A stretch of DNA of 9,297 bases from Methanoregula sp. (GCA_028711405.1 JAQTSH010000021.1:1-9297); one strand, 5' to 3'. Numbered from the stretch's first letter, positions 1-6,107 are shown. Notes: generated from the letters alone by a model not told the origin. Translations and numbers: made by a program.

Positions 1-1
1 G

Positions 2-619
2 ATGCTCAGTTGGCAGATCCGGATGGTTCCCCGGCAGATCTGTTTTATGATCAGTGGCGCTGACATGGCAGTTGCACCGGAAAAGTGCATGGAGATTACC
101 GGGTGGTGTAACGAGCTGTCCGGGTTACCCGCGAAGACGGATGCAGCAGAGGGTGCTCGTGAAAACTCATCGATCCAGGGACTGACGTTTCATATCAACT
201 CCCTTTCTCCTGTCGGGCAGGAGAAGTATCTTCAGGAGTTAAAAAAAATATCCACGATCGCCCGGCTTGTCCTCCATTACGGGAACACCGAGGAGGTGTC
301 AGGGGCAGGCATGGAGGTGGTGGTGGCGATCGGGATGAGCGGGCGTGAGGAGATCACTGCCTGTATCCGGCGGTTGGCGGAAGACGGGATTGCCCCGGAG
401 GATATCGATGAGAAGACCCTTGAATCCCACCTGACCTTCCGGTACGATCCGGATATCGTGATCAAGAGCGGGGGCGATCACCTGACGGATTTTCTCATCT
501 GGCAATCGGTCTATTCCGAACTCTTCTTCTCGGATGTGAACTGGAAGTACTTCCGGAAAGTGGATTCTTTACGCATCCTGCGGGATTACCAGTCCCGTAT
601 GCGCCGGTTCGGGAAATGA
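2..619 (+). CDS. Non-catalytic cis-prenyltransferase-like protein (undecaprenyl diphosphate synthase family), 5' end probably outside the window
   Basis: The C-terminal half matches the cis-prenyltransferase family: SGREEI (about residues 113-118) sits where catalytic enzymes have YGGRNEI. DPDIVIKSGGDH then TDFLIWQSVYSELFF (about 149-176) aligns with the diphosphate-binding and dimer-interface block. The N-terminus VPRQICFMISGADM aligns with VPRHVAIIQDGNRR of the second homologue in this window, so the DGN motif carrying the essential aspartate is lost, as are the RTG arginine (Lys here) and the following arginine (Leu here). This pattern resembles the accessory subunit of heteromeric cis-prenyltransferases (eukaryotic NgBR/Nus1; two-subunit enzymes are also known in Methanosarcina). 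Inferred role: non-catalytic partner in polyprenyl diphosphate synthesis. The first visible ATG is at base 2, but the homologue has about 15 further residues upstream, so the true start is probably left of the window. A hairpin/poly-T terminator follows at 640-660. Confidence 0.8.
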   Translation: MLSWQIRMVPRQICFMISGADMAVAPEKCMEITGWCNELSGLPAKTDAAEGARENSSIQGLTFHINSLSPVGQEKYLQELKKISTIARLVLHYGNTEEVSGAGMEVVVAIGMSGREEITACIRRLAEDGIAPEDIDEKTLESHLTFRYDPDIVIKSGGDHLTDFLIWQSVYSELFFSDVNWKYFRKVDSLRILRDYQSRMRRFGK

Positions 620-639
620 GATCGGGTTGTGCCTGAAAT

Positions 640-660
640 ACCGGTACGTCCGGTTTTTTT
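640..660 (+). terminator. Hairpin plus poly-T terminator of the cis-prenyltransferase-like gene
   Basis: ACCGG (640-644) and CCGGT (650-654) form a 5-bp stem around the loop TACGT and run straight into seven T residues (654-660), 20 bases after the stop codon. Archaeal termination depends mainly on the T-run. Confidence 0.65.
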
Positions 661-777
661 GGTCGGATCTACCCTCGATCCAGGATTGGGGGGTGCCCCT
701 TTGGTCGGATCGGGTGGGGGTATGGCTTGTTGCCCGGAGGAGGGGGTGGGGTATCGTGGCTGCTCAGGGGTTGGGAT

Positions 778-1170
778 CCCCCCTCCCCCCCAGGTAAAAA
801 AAGGGCGTGATCCCCCCGACCCCTCCCCTGCCTTGGGAAAGCTGCACCCCCCACCCCGGCACGAAAAATCGCGTTTCCTGCCGGTCCAAATCCTGGATTT
901 ACGACGGAGAACAATTTTATCTGGCAACCCGGAAAGGGCTGTGTGCCTATACCCCCACCTTGTGCGAACCTGGCATGGGGTCCCCCTCCCGCCTTTTTTA
1001 AGCCTGGGGTCCCCCCTCCCCCCATGGAAAAAAAGTGCCGGGGTGGGCAGGACCCACCACCCGACCCGGACCGGGTGCCCCCCACCCAAGGTACCCCTGG
1101 GGGTACCCACCCCCTGTTTTCCGGCATGGGTTCACGACGGAGAGGGTTTTCTGCCAGTTGTTTTTTTAAG
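778..1170. repeat. Two degenerate copies of a ~233-base unit
   Basis: Copy 1 begins at 778 with a C-run, T, C-run, then (A)GG and seven A residues. Copy 2 begins at 1011 with the same pattern. The internal marker ACGACGGAG recurs at 901 and 1134. Both markers are offset by exactly 233 bases. A third marker, TTTTTTAAG, closes each copy (994-1002 and 1162-1170) with a shorter offset of 168, implying that about 65 bases were lost from copy 2. I compared by eye, so the exact limits are uncertain. Confidence 0.55.
1090..1107. repeat. Perfect inverted repeat GGTACCCC-TG-GGGGTACC
   Basis: Eight bases pair perfectly around a two-base centre, inside the second copy of the 233-base unit. Another small dyad, ACCCGG/CCGGGT (1064-1076), lies just upstream, and CCCACCCCGGCAC (850-862) is the exact reverse complement of 1035-1047. 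They could extrude as hairpins or be relics of mobile-element ends. No function is evident. Confidence 0.5.
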
Positions 1171-1336
1171 CGTACGAGGTGGGGGTACCCTCACGAGGCT
1201 CATGGATTATGCCTACCCCCCACCTACCCTGTGGGGAAGGGGGGTGCACCTTTGGTGGGGATACGGGGGGTGGAGTGTTGGTGGGCGTGAGTTGTGTGCG
1301 ACGCGGGCATGTGATCAATGGGATGTTGGACGATTT

Positions 1337-1987
1337 TTACCAGCATTTCGGGACAAAATCGTTCCGGTTTATGATGCTGGCGCTATCTCCGGTGGCTCGT
1401 ATCACAAAGAGCCCTTTTCGCTCTGCCAACGCGGAAGTGCCTGCATCCTCAGCCAGGAATGCGACTGCTCCAAGGATCTTTTTATTCGAGTACTCAGGCA
1501 TCCAGGTCTTTGCCATCTTCAGTTTTTTTAAGAAGTCCCGGATATCTCCGGGTCGTAAGGTTGTTTTGACCTCAACAATGACAATTTCGTTGCCGTTTAT
1601 CGCGATAATATCGAACTCATAGTTAATTCCGTCACGACACCCTGACCGTCGTTTGATGGTATCAGTTACGTCTACTCCCCTCTGCTTTAAGAGGGTGAGT
1701 AGATCTCCCTCCACCAGGGATTCGACCAGTTTTCCCCATTGAGACGTGAACAAATATTCCAAATTGTTGAGTTTTTTATCAGTCTCCTGGAACTTCTTAT
1801 CAGTTTCCTGAAACTTCTTATCAGTCTCCTGAAATTTCTTATCAGTTTCCTTGAACTGCTTATCTGTTTCCTGGAACTTCTTATCCGTCTTCTGAAACAT
1901 TAACCACACTTTTTCAAATGTGAGGGCTTCATCAGAAATCCCGGATGGTTGGGGGGATGGGTTTTTTACTTTGGAGACTGGTGTCAT
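1337..1987 (-). CDS. PD-(D/E)XK nuclease-like protein with coiled-coil heptads (DUF3782-like)
   Basis: The C-terminal half carries the PD-(D/E)XK nuclease core. Numbered from the upstream ATG at 2041, the likely residues are Glu107 in GKLVESLVEGDL, Asp144 in YEFDIIA, then Glu157 and Lys159 in IVEVKT, followed by an alpha/beta tail. The catalytic set is intact, so it may cut or bind nucleic acid; the function of the family is not established. Before it lie six near-identical seven-residue units of the type KKFQETD (about residues 50-90), forming a charged coiled coil likely to mediate oligomerisation. I chose the ATG at 1987 (216 residues) because TTATAT at 2007-2012 gives a TATA-like box about 22 bases upstream on the coding strand, suggesting a nearly leaderless transcript. 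The ATG at 2041 would add 18 residues that read like promoter sequence. It stands alone. Confidence 0.75.
   Translation of the reverse strand: MTPVSKVKNPSPQPSGISDEALTFEKVWLMFQKTDKKFQETDKQFKETDKKFQETDKKFQETDKKFQETDKKLNNLEYLFTSQWGKLVESLVEGDLLTLLKQRGVDVTDTIKRRSGCRDGINYEFDIIAINGNEIVIVEVKTTLRPGDIRDFLKKLKMAKTWMPEYSNKKILGAVAFLAEDAGTSALAERKGLFVIRATGDSASIINRNDFVPKCW
1776..1901 (-). repeat. Six tandem 21-bp repeats encoding coiled-coil heptads
   Basis: The unit TTATCAGTYTCCTGRAACTTC (plus-strand reading) repeats six times at exact 21-base spacing within the DUF3782-like gene. The first and last copies diverge most. Each unit encodes one heptad, so gain or loss of a unit keeps the frame and only changes coiled-coil length. 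Confidence 0.85.
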
Positions 1988-2004
1988 GTGTATCTGATTT
2001 CTGT

Positions 2005-2014
2005 TGTTATATGA
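2005..2014 (-). promoter_or_regulatory. TATA-like box for the DUF3782-like gene
   Basis: On the minus strand the sequence reads CATATAAC, centred about 22 bases before the ATG at 1987. That is the distance expected for a leaderless or very short-leader archaeal mRNA. Confidence 0.4.
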
Positions 2015-2105
2015 AAAACCTATTCGTATGGATTTTGCCATGCGGGAAAACGAACGCTGGATCTTTTCGCTGCGAGAGAATTACGCGAGAACGCATGAGA
2101 CGATT

Positions 2106-2357
2106 TCATGGAAACCTGCTATGGATATTGCATGGGTCCATGTGGCAAATCCACAATGAACACGCATTACAATTGAACGTCAAATAATGTAACTCACCGT
2201 TTGCAGCGTGACCCCAAAGCGACCCATAATACGTATCATCTTCCGGGTCATGGGGGCAAATCCCGCCATGCGCATTGGTGAGGGATGTACAAAAATCGGG
2301 AAATTTTTCTGCGTGCTTGAGGAGTAAAGTGGTGCGGTTGAATGGATGAACCCGCAC
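2106..2357 (-). CDS. Possible Cys-rich hypothetical protein (doubtful)
   Basis: An 83-residue frame starts at GTG (2357) on the minus strand. It carries six cysteines: Cys23, Cys34 (GGICPHDP), Cys63 and Cys66 (CNAC), Cys71 and Cys76 (CHMDPC). The last four are spaced like a small zinc-binding knuckle. I recognise no family. There is no clear ribosome binding site, and the frame stays open a short way upstream of the GTG. The promoter of the plus-strand antitoxin gene lies just beyond it, so this could equally be a chance frame or the tail of a decayed gene. The other minus-strand frame here (2180-2488) runs across that promoter and is less likely. Confidence 0.25.
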   Translation of the reverse strand: MRVHPFNRTTLLLKHAEKFPDFCTSLTNAHGGICPHDPEDDTYYGSLWGHAANGELHYLTFNCNACSLWICHMDPCNIHSRFP

Positions 2358-2430
2358 CTTAAAACAGGTTCGATTTTTATCCCTTTCCCGGTCTTAATTA
2401 AACCGATAGGATATGTCAAAGTGACCACAA

Positions 2431-2440
2431 TTTTATAATA
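2431..2440 (+). promoter_or_regulatory. TATA box of the small protein/GNAT operon
   Basis: TTTTATAATA lies about 46 bases before the ATG at 2482. A start of transcription near 2462 would leave a leader of about 20 bases containing GAGAAGGTAG (2466-2475), which resembles the archaeal ribosome binding site at a suitable distance. Confidence 0.5.
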
Positions 2441-2481
2441 TGCAAACGTCGTAAGTATCATCATTGAGAAGGTAGTCGATA

Positions 2482-2628
2482 ATGGCAAAACCCATTGAAC
2501 TGGGACTCATCCTTGATTGTGAGGAGTCTATCAGATTTCAAAAATATATTGATAATCCGACCTATTCTGAAGAGGGTCGTAGGCTGATTAGAGAAGCGGC
2601 TGATTTGGCAAAAAGATCGCGTCTCTAA
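2482..2628 (+). CDS. 48-residue protein, putative antitoxin of the downstream GNAT
   Basis: The frame runs ATG to TAA and encodes 48 residues: MAKPIELGLILDCEESIRF, then a middle with DNPTYSEEGRRLIREAADLAK, ending KRSRL. The TAA at 2626-2628 is followed directly by the ATG of the acetyltransferase gene at 2629, so the two genes are contiguous and probably translationally coupled. A TATA box (2431-2440) and ribosome binding site-like GAGAAGGTAG (2466-2475) precede it. It is too short for a full ribbon-helix-helix plus tail as in TacA-type antitoxins. The C-terminal half is predicted to be one amphipathic, basic helix. Role inferred from position: neutralise or regulate the acetyltransferase. 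I recognise no named family. Confidence 0.7.
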   Translation: MAKPIELGLILDCEESIRFQKYIDNPTYSEEGRRLIREAADLAKRSRL

Positions 2629-3201
2629 ATGAGTGCCAGTCTCGATGATCTTGAATTTGTAGTTCTGACTGCTGATCATCTTCATCATCTCCCTACGTTT
2701 AAATGCAAAAACCATGAATTATTGAACTTCTTAACTGAAGATGCGTACCAAAATCAACAGGATCGGATATCCGTTACACGACTTGTCTTCCTTCATGGTC
2801 ATCTTGTAGGATATTTCACCCGTGTGACTGATGTCATTAAGAAGACGAAGCTCGTTGAAGGCGACCGAGATCCAGGTTATATCTACAGTACATTCCCCAC
2901 CCTGAAAATTGCACGTTTTGCAACCCACCAGGAGTTTGAACGGCAGGGAATAGGTCGCTATATGCTGTTGAAGATTTTCGCAATCTGGATAAGATTAGCA
3001 GCATATATTGGGTGCAGGATTATTACAGTCGATGCGAAACCCGATGCTGTTGGATTCTATAAAAAATTTGATTTTCATGAGGCTATAGTGGATCTTAAAA
3101 AAATAAAAGTGCGGGATACCGTCCCCCTGTATATTGATATTCACAAGGAACTTGAGAGAATTGGGAAGAACGTATCGTTAAGTGATTACGATCACCGATG
3201 A
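2629..3201 (+). CDS. GNAT-family N-acetyltransferase, TacT/AtaT-like putative toxin
   Basis: This 190-residue protein has the GNAT fold motifs in order. The N-terminal FKCKNHELLNFLTEDAYQNQ (24-43) matches the F-x-C-x-x-x-x-L-x-x-F-L signature of TacT-like toxins. Strand LVGYFTRVTD (59-68) follows, then the acetyl-CoA pyrophosphate loop RQGIGR (105-110) and VDAKPDAVGFYKKFDF (134-149) with Tyr144 at the usual general-acid position. TacT-like enzymes acetylate the amino group of aminoacyl-tRNA and block translation. That activity is inferred here, and a housekeeping acetyltransferase is the alternative. The start is fixed by the immediately preceding stop codon of the 48-residue gene. No poly-T terminator is evident before the convergent gene at 3265. 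Confidence 0.85.
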   Translation: MSASLDDLEFVVLTADHLHHLPTFKCKNHELLNFLTEDAYQNQQDRISVTRLVFLHGHLVGYFTRVTDVIKKTKLVEGDRDPGYIYSTFPTLKIARFATHQEFERQGIGRYMLLKIFAIWIRLAAYIGCRIITVDAKPDAVGFYKKFDFHEAIVDLKKIKVRDTVPLYIDIHKELERIGKNVSLSDYDHR

Positions 3202-3264
3202 TGTTTAGCATAACAATCCTGTTGGGGTGAGATTACCACGTAGGTCTTTCTGTCATTTTGCAGA

Positions 3265-4089
3265 TTACCTCACCCGGACATTCACCCAGTACGGCATTCC
3301 GCCAATCGTGCGCTCCTGGATCGCATACTGCGTCTTGAGAGCGACAGTGAACGCACGCCGGTCCGGCACCGTGTGTATCTCCTGTTCCCCGCACCAGTTC
3401 ACAAAACGCAGGTAGAGCTCATCCTTTGGAATGACCGTATCGGTTCCGCCCCCGTCCCCGCTGCGGACAATCCGGGTGCTCACGAACTTCTTTATCGCGC
3501 CGGTCATCTTTTTCCCGCCGGTGGGGGGTTTCCTCGACGCCCTTTTTTTGGGAGTGACAGGTGCAGCGGTTGTTGGTACTACCGGAGGTGATGCGTCACG
3601 AGCATCTGGTGATCCCCTTGAACATGACGGAGTCCCCGGAGCCGATGCCTCCTGCGGAATGGAGAGTATAACCGGCGTGTGAGGTATCACCGGGGCAGCA
3701 GGCAGTGCCGAGATGGGCGTGCCTGTACCTGCCGGAGGGGTTGGCGGTTGGTGTACCGAAGGATGTGCCGGACGATGCGCGGTCCGGGGTTTTCGTGCCG
3801 CCTCCTTCTTCTCCTTTAGTACCTTTGCCGGAGATGCCGGGTCGTCGGCATTGATCACCGGGAGAATAGGAGTGCCCGCAGGAGCCGGGGTGATACCCTC
3901 CTGTTGTGGCACGAGTTCCCCTGTACCTGACTGACCCGGGGCTGCGAATGCGATTCCCAGCCGGCGGGCAAGCGCCGCGTTGCACTCCCCCGATATATCG
4001 ACAAGTTGCCGCTCGGCTTCATCAAAGATATCCGACCGGATCAACACCCCGGTCTGCCGCCATGTATTCGTCTCCTTTCCGGTGTTCAT
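3265..4089 (-). CDS. CcdA-like N-terminus, Pro/Ala-rich linker and primase/D5-type winged-helix protein
   Basis: The protein is 274 residues from the ATG at 4089. Residues 14-45 (GVLIRSDIFDEAERQLVDIS onwards) resemble the CcdA-type antitoxin segment. Residues 50-195 are a low-complexity Pro/Ala/Thr/Lys linker. Residues 200-274 (KKFVSTRIV, IPKDELYLRFVNWC, DRRAFTVAL, RTIGGMPYWVNVR) resemble the winged helix at the C-terminus of P4-type phage primases and poxvirus D5 helicases, here without any primase or helicase part. It is probably a DNA-binding adaptor with two ends. I chose 4089 because the longer frame (to 4212) overlaps the synthase gene by about 60 bases, and a TTTTATTTTT box (4119-4128) lies about 30 bases upstream; an ATG at 4170 is the alternative. 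It follows the polyprenyl synthase on the same strand, and no functional link is known. Confidence 0.65.
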   Translation of the reverse strand: MNTGKETNTWRQTGVLIRSDIFDEAERQLVDISGECNAALARRLGIAFAAPGQSGTGELVPQQEGITPAPAGTPILPVINADDPASPAKVLKEKKEAARKPRTAHRPAHPSVHQPPTPPAGTGTPISALPAAPVIPHTPVILSIPQEASAPGTPSCSRGSPDARDASPPVVPTTAAPVTPKKRASRKPPTGGKKMTGAIKKFVSTRIVRSGDGGGTDTVIPKDELYLRFVNWCGEQEIHTVPDRRAFTVALKTQYAIQERTIGGMPYWVNVRVR

Positions 4090-4118
4090 CGTCTCACAAC
4101 AGTTCTTCTGTTGTTCCG

Positions 4119-4128
4119 AAAAATAAAA
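4119..4128 (-). promoter_or_regulatory. TATA-like box ahead of the winged-helix gene
   Basis: On the minus strand this reads TTTTATTTTT, between the synthase stop (4151) and the ATG at 4089. It suggests that the gene has its own promoter with a leader of about ten bases, in addition to read-through from the operon. Confidence 0.35.
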
Positions 4129-4150
4129 TGATTGATCGGCTTTTGCGAGA

Positions 4151-4933
4151 TCAGGCGGACCCGTTTCCATTCCGTTTTCCCTGGACCCGCTGGTCATAGA
4201 TGCGGATCGCACGGAGAAGATCGATCTTCCTGAAGAGGGGCCAGTACGGGGCGCAGAAGTACACCGCCGACTCGTGACCGTTTGCGAGCCAGGGCAGGAA
4301 GTTGGAGGTGCGGTACTCGTTCCCTGTCCGGATGATCAGATCGACCGGCGGGACTCCTTTCCCCCCATACAGATGGTCTTCCACCATCCGGACATCGATG
4401 TCCCCGGGATTGATCGTCCCTTTCTGCACACCTGCCACGATATCCCGTGCCACAAGCACGATCTCGTTTCTTCCCCCGTACGCAAGGGCGATATTCAACG
4501 TGAAACCATCGTAGTCCTTTGTCGCCGCTTCTGCCGCCTCCACCGCTACCAGCAGATCGGGTGGGAGGAGCTGGCGGTCTCCCACCATCTGGACGCGGAT
4601 CTTGTACCGGTGCACACGCTCATCCGTGATGACCGACATGAACTTCTCTTTAAAAAGTGCAAACAGGTGCGAGACCTCGTCCTGTTTCCTGCTGAAGTTT
4701 TCCGTGGAGAAGGAATAGAGCGTGATGTGACTGATCCCCAGATCATGCGCCCAGTCCAACATCTCTTCAGTCTTATCCGCACCTGCCCGGTGTCCCCGTG
4801 CAGTATCGATTCCCATTTGCCGTGCGAACCGCCGGTTGCCGTCCTGGATGATCGCGACGTGGCGGGGCACATGCATCTGCTGCATCGTCAGGTACCATTC
4901 ATACACGGGTTCGAGCAGGTTGCGGAGGATCAC
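4151..4933 (-). CDS. uppS: Polyprenyl (undecaprenyl-type) diphosphate synthase, catalytic cis-prenyltransferase
   Basis: The enzyme condenses isopentenyl diphosphate units in cis onto an allylic primer to make the polyprenyl diphosphate used as glycan carrier lipid at the membrane. All family motifs are present in the 260 residues: HVAIIQDGNRRFA (25-37) with catalytic Asp31, GHRAGA (47-52), YSFSTENF (73-80), AYGGRNEI (151-158), DLIIRTGNEYRTSNFLPW (198-215) and Glu221. Length is normal. Translation begins at GTG (4933), supported by GAGGTGA at 4941-4947 and by N-terminal residues (VYEWYLTMQQMHVPRH) typical of archaeal homologues. Its start overlaps the stop of the radical SAM gene (GTGA), so the two are co-transcribed and translationally coupled. 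The degenerate paralogue at 2-619 may be its partner subunit. Confidence 0.93.
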   Translation of the reverse strand: MILRNLLEPVYEWYLTMQQMHVPRHVAIIQDGNRRFARQMGIDTARGHRAGADKTEEMLDWAHDLGISHITLYSFSTENFSRKQDEVSHLFALFKEKFMSVITDERVHRYKIRVQMVGDRQLLPPDLLVAVEAAEAATKDYDGFTLNIALAYGGRNEIVLVARDIVAGVQKGTINPGDIDVRMVEDHLYGGKGVPPVDLIIRTGNEYRTSNFLPWLANGHESAVYFCAPYWPLFRKIDLLRAIRIYDQRVQGKRNGNGSA

Positions 4934-5922
4934 TGGGGCGTCACCTCAACAATCATGCCCCCGTTCGGGTAACGTTCAACGACGTACTTTTTCCCGGGGA
5001 TCTTTGCCGCATCACGGGTGAGCAACCACCAAGCCATCTCGATCCGGTCACCGCAATCGAGAAAACTATCCGGGTCCAGGGTCTTTGTGCAGAGCGCGCT
5101 TATCTCGTCCCGTGTATTGGGATAGACGTCAAGGACGCCATAAACCACGGTGCCGTCATCAGTGATCTCGTCAAACGGGCGGGCGGTGTTCTCCGCGATG
5201 CGTTTTAACCGTTCCCGGAGCTGCACCGAGTCCTTGTAGGCGGACGCGCACCAGTGTACCTTTTCGTCCTGTAAGAGTGCGGTCGCCCATTCCTTCGCGC
5301 CACTGACTGCGTTGTGCACGCCGTCCGCGAGCTCGTAGCCCCGTTCCCGCATCTCGTCGGCGTTGGTCTCTCCCCATTCGAGTTCGTTGATGTTTAAAAA
5401 GTCCAGGAAGGGAAGCGCCGGTATGAGCAGGTCCAGTCCGGGGAGTGCCGGGACTTCGATACCGATATCGAATCCCATCGTTTTTGCGTGTTGTGCGGAG
5501 CGGATATATGGTGTCTGGAGGATGGTCTCCCAGCACTCACGGGGGGGGTGAAGACGGATCTCATCGACCAGTCCCTGCATCTTTGCCAGTTCCGCGTCCG
5601 TCGGAGCCCGTGCGGTATAGAGGTGGATGTGGTGCGCCTGCCCGAAATGCTCTTTTAACATTTTTGCGTAGCTGATCACCCGGTCGAGACAGAGGAGGGG
5701 TTCCCCCCCGGTGATTCCGGTGCCGAGCGCGCTCATGCTCTCCGCCATTTCGATGACCTGGTCGGGGGTGTCGATCCTGCGTTCGTTTGCGAAGATGACG
5801 TCGTTGTCTTTCCGTTCGCTGGAGAGTGGACAGTACCAACAGGAGCGCTGGCAGCGCCCCGTTACAAAGAGTACCATCTTTGCACCCTCGTTACAGAGAA
5901 TACAGCCTTTTGCATGTGTCAT
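4930..5922 (-). CDS. Archaeal radical SAM protein of unknown substrate (pyruvate formate-lyase activase-related)
   Basis: The radical SAM cluster motif CQRSCWYC (Cys24, Cys28, Cys31) binds a [4Fe-4S] cluster. ITGGEPLL (70-77) is the SAM-binding GGEP motif. An extra N-terminal pair, Cys7 and Cys10 (GCILC), and Cys residues in the C-terminal half (VHWCASAYKD) could hold another metal site. Length (330) fits an uncharacterised archaeal group annotated as related to pyruvate formate-lyase activating enzyme (COG2108-like); I do not know its substrate. ATG at 5922 is the first in frame, and no strong ribosome binding site is visible. The stop overlaps the uppS start, so it is the first gene of a two-gene operon with a carrier-lipid enzyme. 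Confidence 0.85.
   Translation of the reverse strand: MTHAKGCILCNEGAKMVLFVTGRCQRSCWYCPLSSERKDNDVIFANERRIDTPDQVIEMAESMSALGTGITGGEPLLCLDRVISYAKMLKEHFGQAHHIHLYTARAPTDAELAKMQGLVDEIRLHPPRECWETILQTPYIRSAQHAKTMGFDIGIEVPALPGLDLLIPALPFLDFLNINELEWGETNADEMRERGYELADGVHNAVSGAKEWATALLQDEKVHWCASAYKDSVQLRERLKRIAENTARPFDEITDDGTVVYGVLDVYPNTRDEISALCTKTLDPDSFLDCGDRIEMAWWLLTRDAAKIPGKKYVVERYPNGGMIVEVTPQ
4941..4947 (-). promoter_or_regulatory. Ribosome binding site that fixes the GTG start of uppS
   Basis: GAGGTGA on the minus strand lies seven bases before the GTG at 4933, inside the last codons of the radical SAM gene. It is the best Shine-Dalgarno match in the window and decides the non-ATG start. Confidence 0.75.
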
Positions 5923-6107
5923 AATGGAAAATCCCGGTCAGGTACCGGAAATTGTATAGGATGATTGGTTAAAATTCGTGGTTTTGAGTTAATATATTTG
6001 TACGTCCCGATAGCATCGCGGGTGGTTGTGAGGTTGCAGATCCGTGAAAATTACCACGAAGTCTCCCTCTTGCTTACGGAGTGCGCATGCTGGCTGTGCT
6101 GTGCAGT
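5923..6107. other. Gap between the radical SAM gene and the IS21 remnant
   Basis: This gap holds the operon promoter (5991-6000). A 114-residue minus-strand frame (5989-6333) overlaps the IS remnant and continues left with LRKQEGDFVVIF. I cannot assign it to a family or show that it belongs to the same transposase. Confidence 0.4.
5991..6000 (-). promoter_or_regulatory. TATA box of the radical SAM-uppS operon
   Basis: The minus strand reads CAAATATATT, about 70 bases before the ATG at 5922, predicting a leader of roughly 45 bases. It is the most AT-rich point of the gap and sits beside the end of the IS21 remnant. Confidence 0.45.

Larger units (their letters stand above)
661..1336. other. 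GC-rich low-complexity intergenic region with G/C runs on both strands
   Basis: There is no credible gene in this stretch. Several frames stay open on both strands at once, but only because the sequence is made of G and C homopolymer runs; the translations are Pro/Gly-rich and share no recognisable motif. Plus-strand G runs of 4-6 occur at 688-693, 716-720, 742-751, 1233-1244 and 1257-1270. C runs occur at 778-791, 812-828, 847-857, 1011-1023 and 1078-1114. Four runs at 1233-1270 (loops of about 2, 12 and 4) and four C runs at 1085-1114 (loops 6, 8 and 1) could form G-quadruplexes on the plus and minus strand respectively. The motif GGGGGGTGCMCCTTTGGT occurs at 688 and 1239. Confidence 0.75.

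Noticed and set aside
1..63. Frame-1 peptide ending in TGA at 61-63, followed by ATG at 65, suggesting a separate upstream gene and a later start for the cis-prenyltransferase-like gene
   Set aside because: Residues encoded in frame 2 before base 65 (SWQIRMVPRQICFMISG) align with the N-terminus of the active homologue, so frame 2 is coding there and the frame-1 peptide is a shadow.
629..1531. Long plus-strand frame of 300 codons across the GC-rich gap, with several overlapping frames on both strands
   Set aside because: Many frames are open simultaneously because the DNA is G/C homopolymer-rich. The translations are Pro/Gly-rich without motifs, and the end overlaps the well-supported DUF3782-like gene on the other strand.
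1776..1901. CRISPR array
   Set aside because: The 21-base repeats are contiguous with no spacers and encode coiled-coil heptads in frame. The same holds for the 12-base repeats at 8200-8255.
3216..3275. GGTGAG/CTCACC inverted pair between the convergent GNAT and winged-helix genes as a bidirectional terminator
   Set aside because: The stem is only 6 bp with a loop of nearly 40 bases, no T-run follows, and one arm lies within the coding end of the winged-helix gene.
4090..4212. Longer N-terminus of the winged-helix protein from ATG 4212
   Set aside because: It would overlap uppS by about 60 bases and encode low-complexity residues from uppS codons in another frame and from the promoter-like TTTTATTTTT region.
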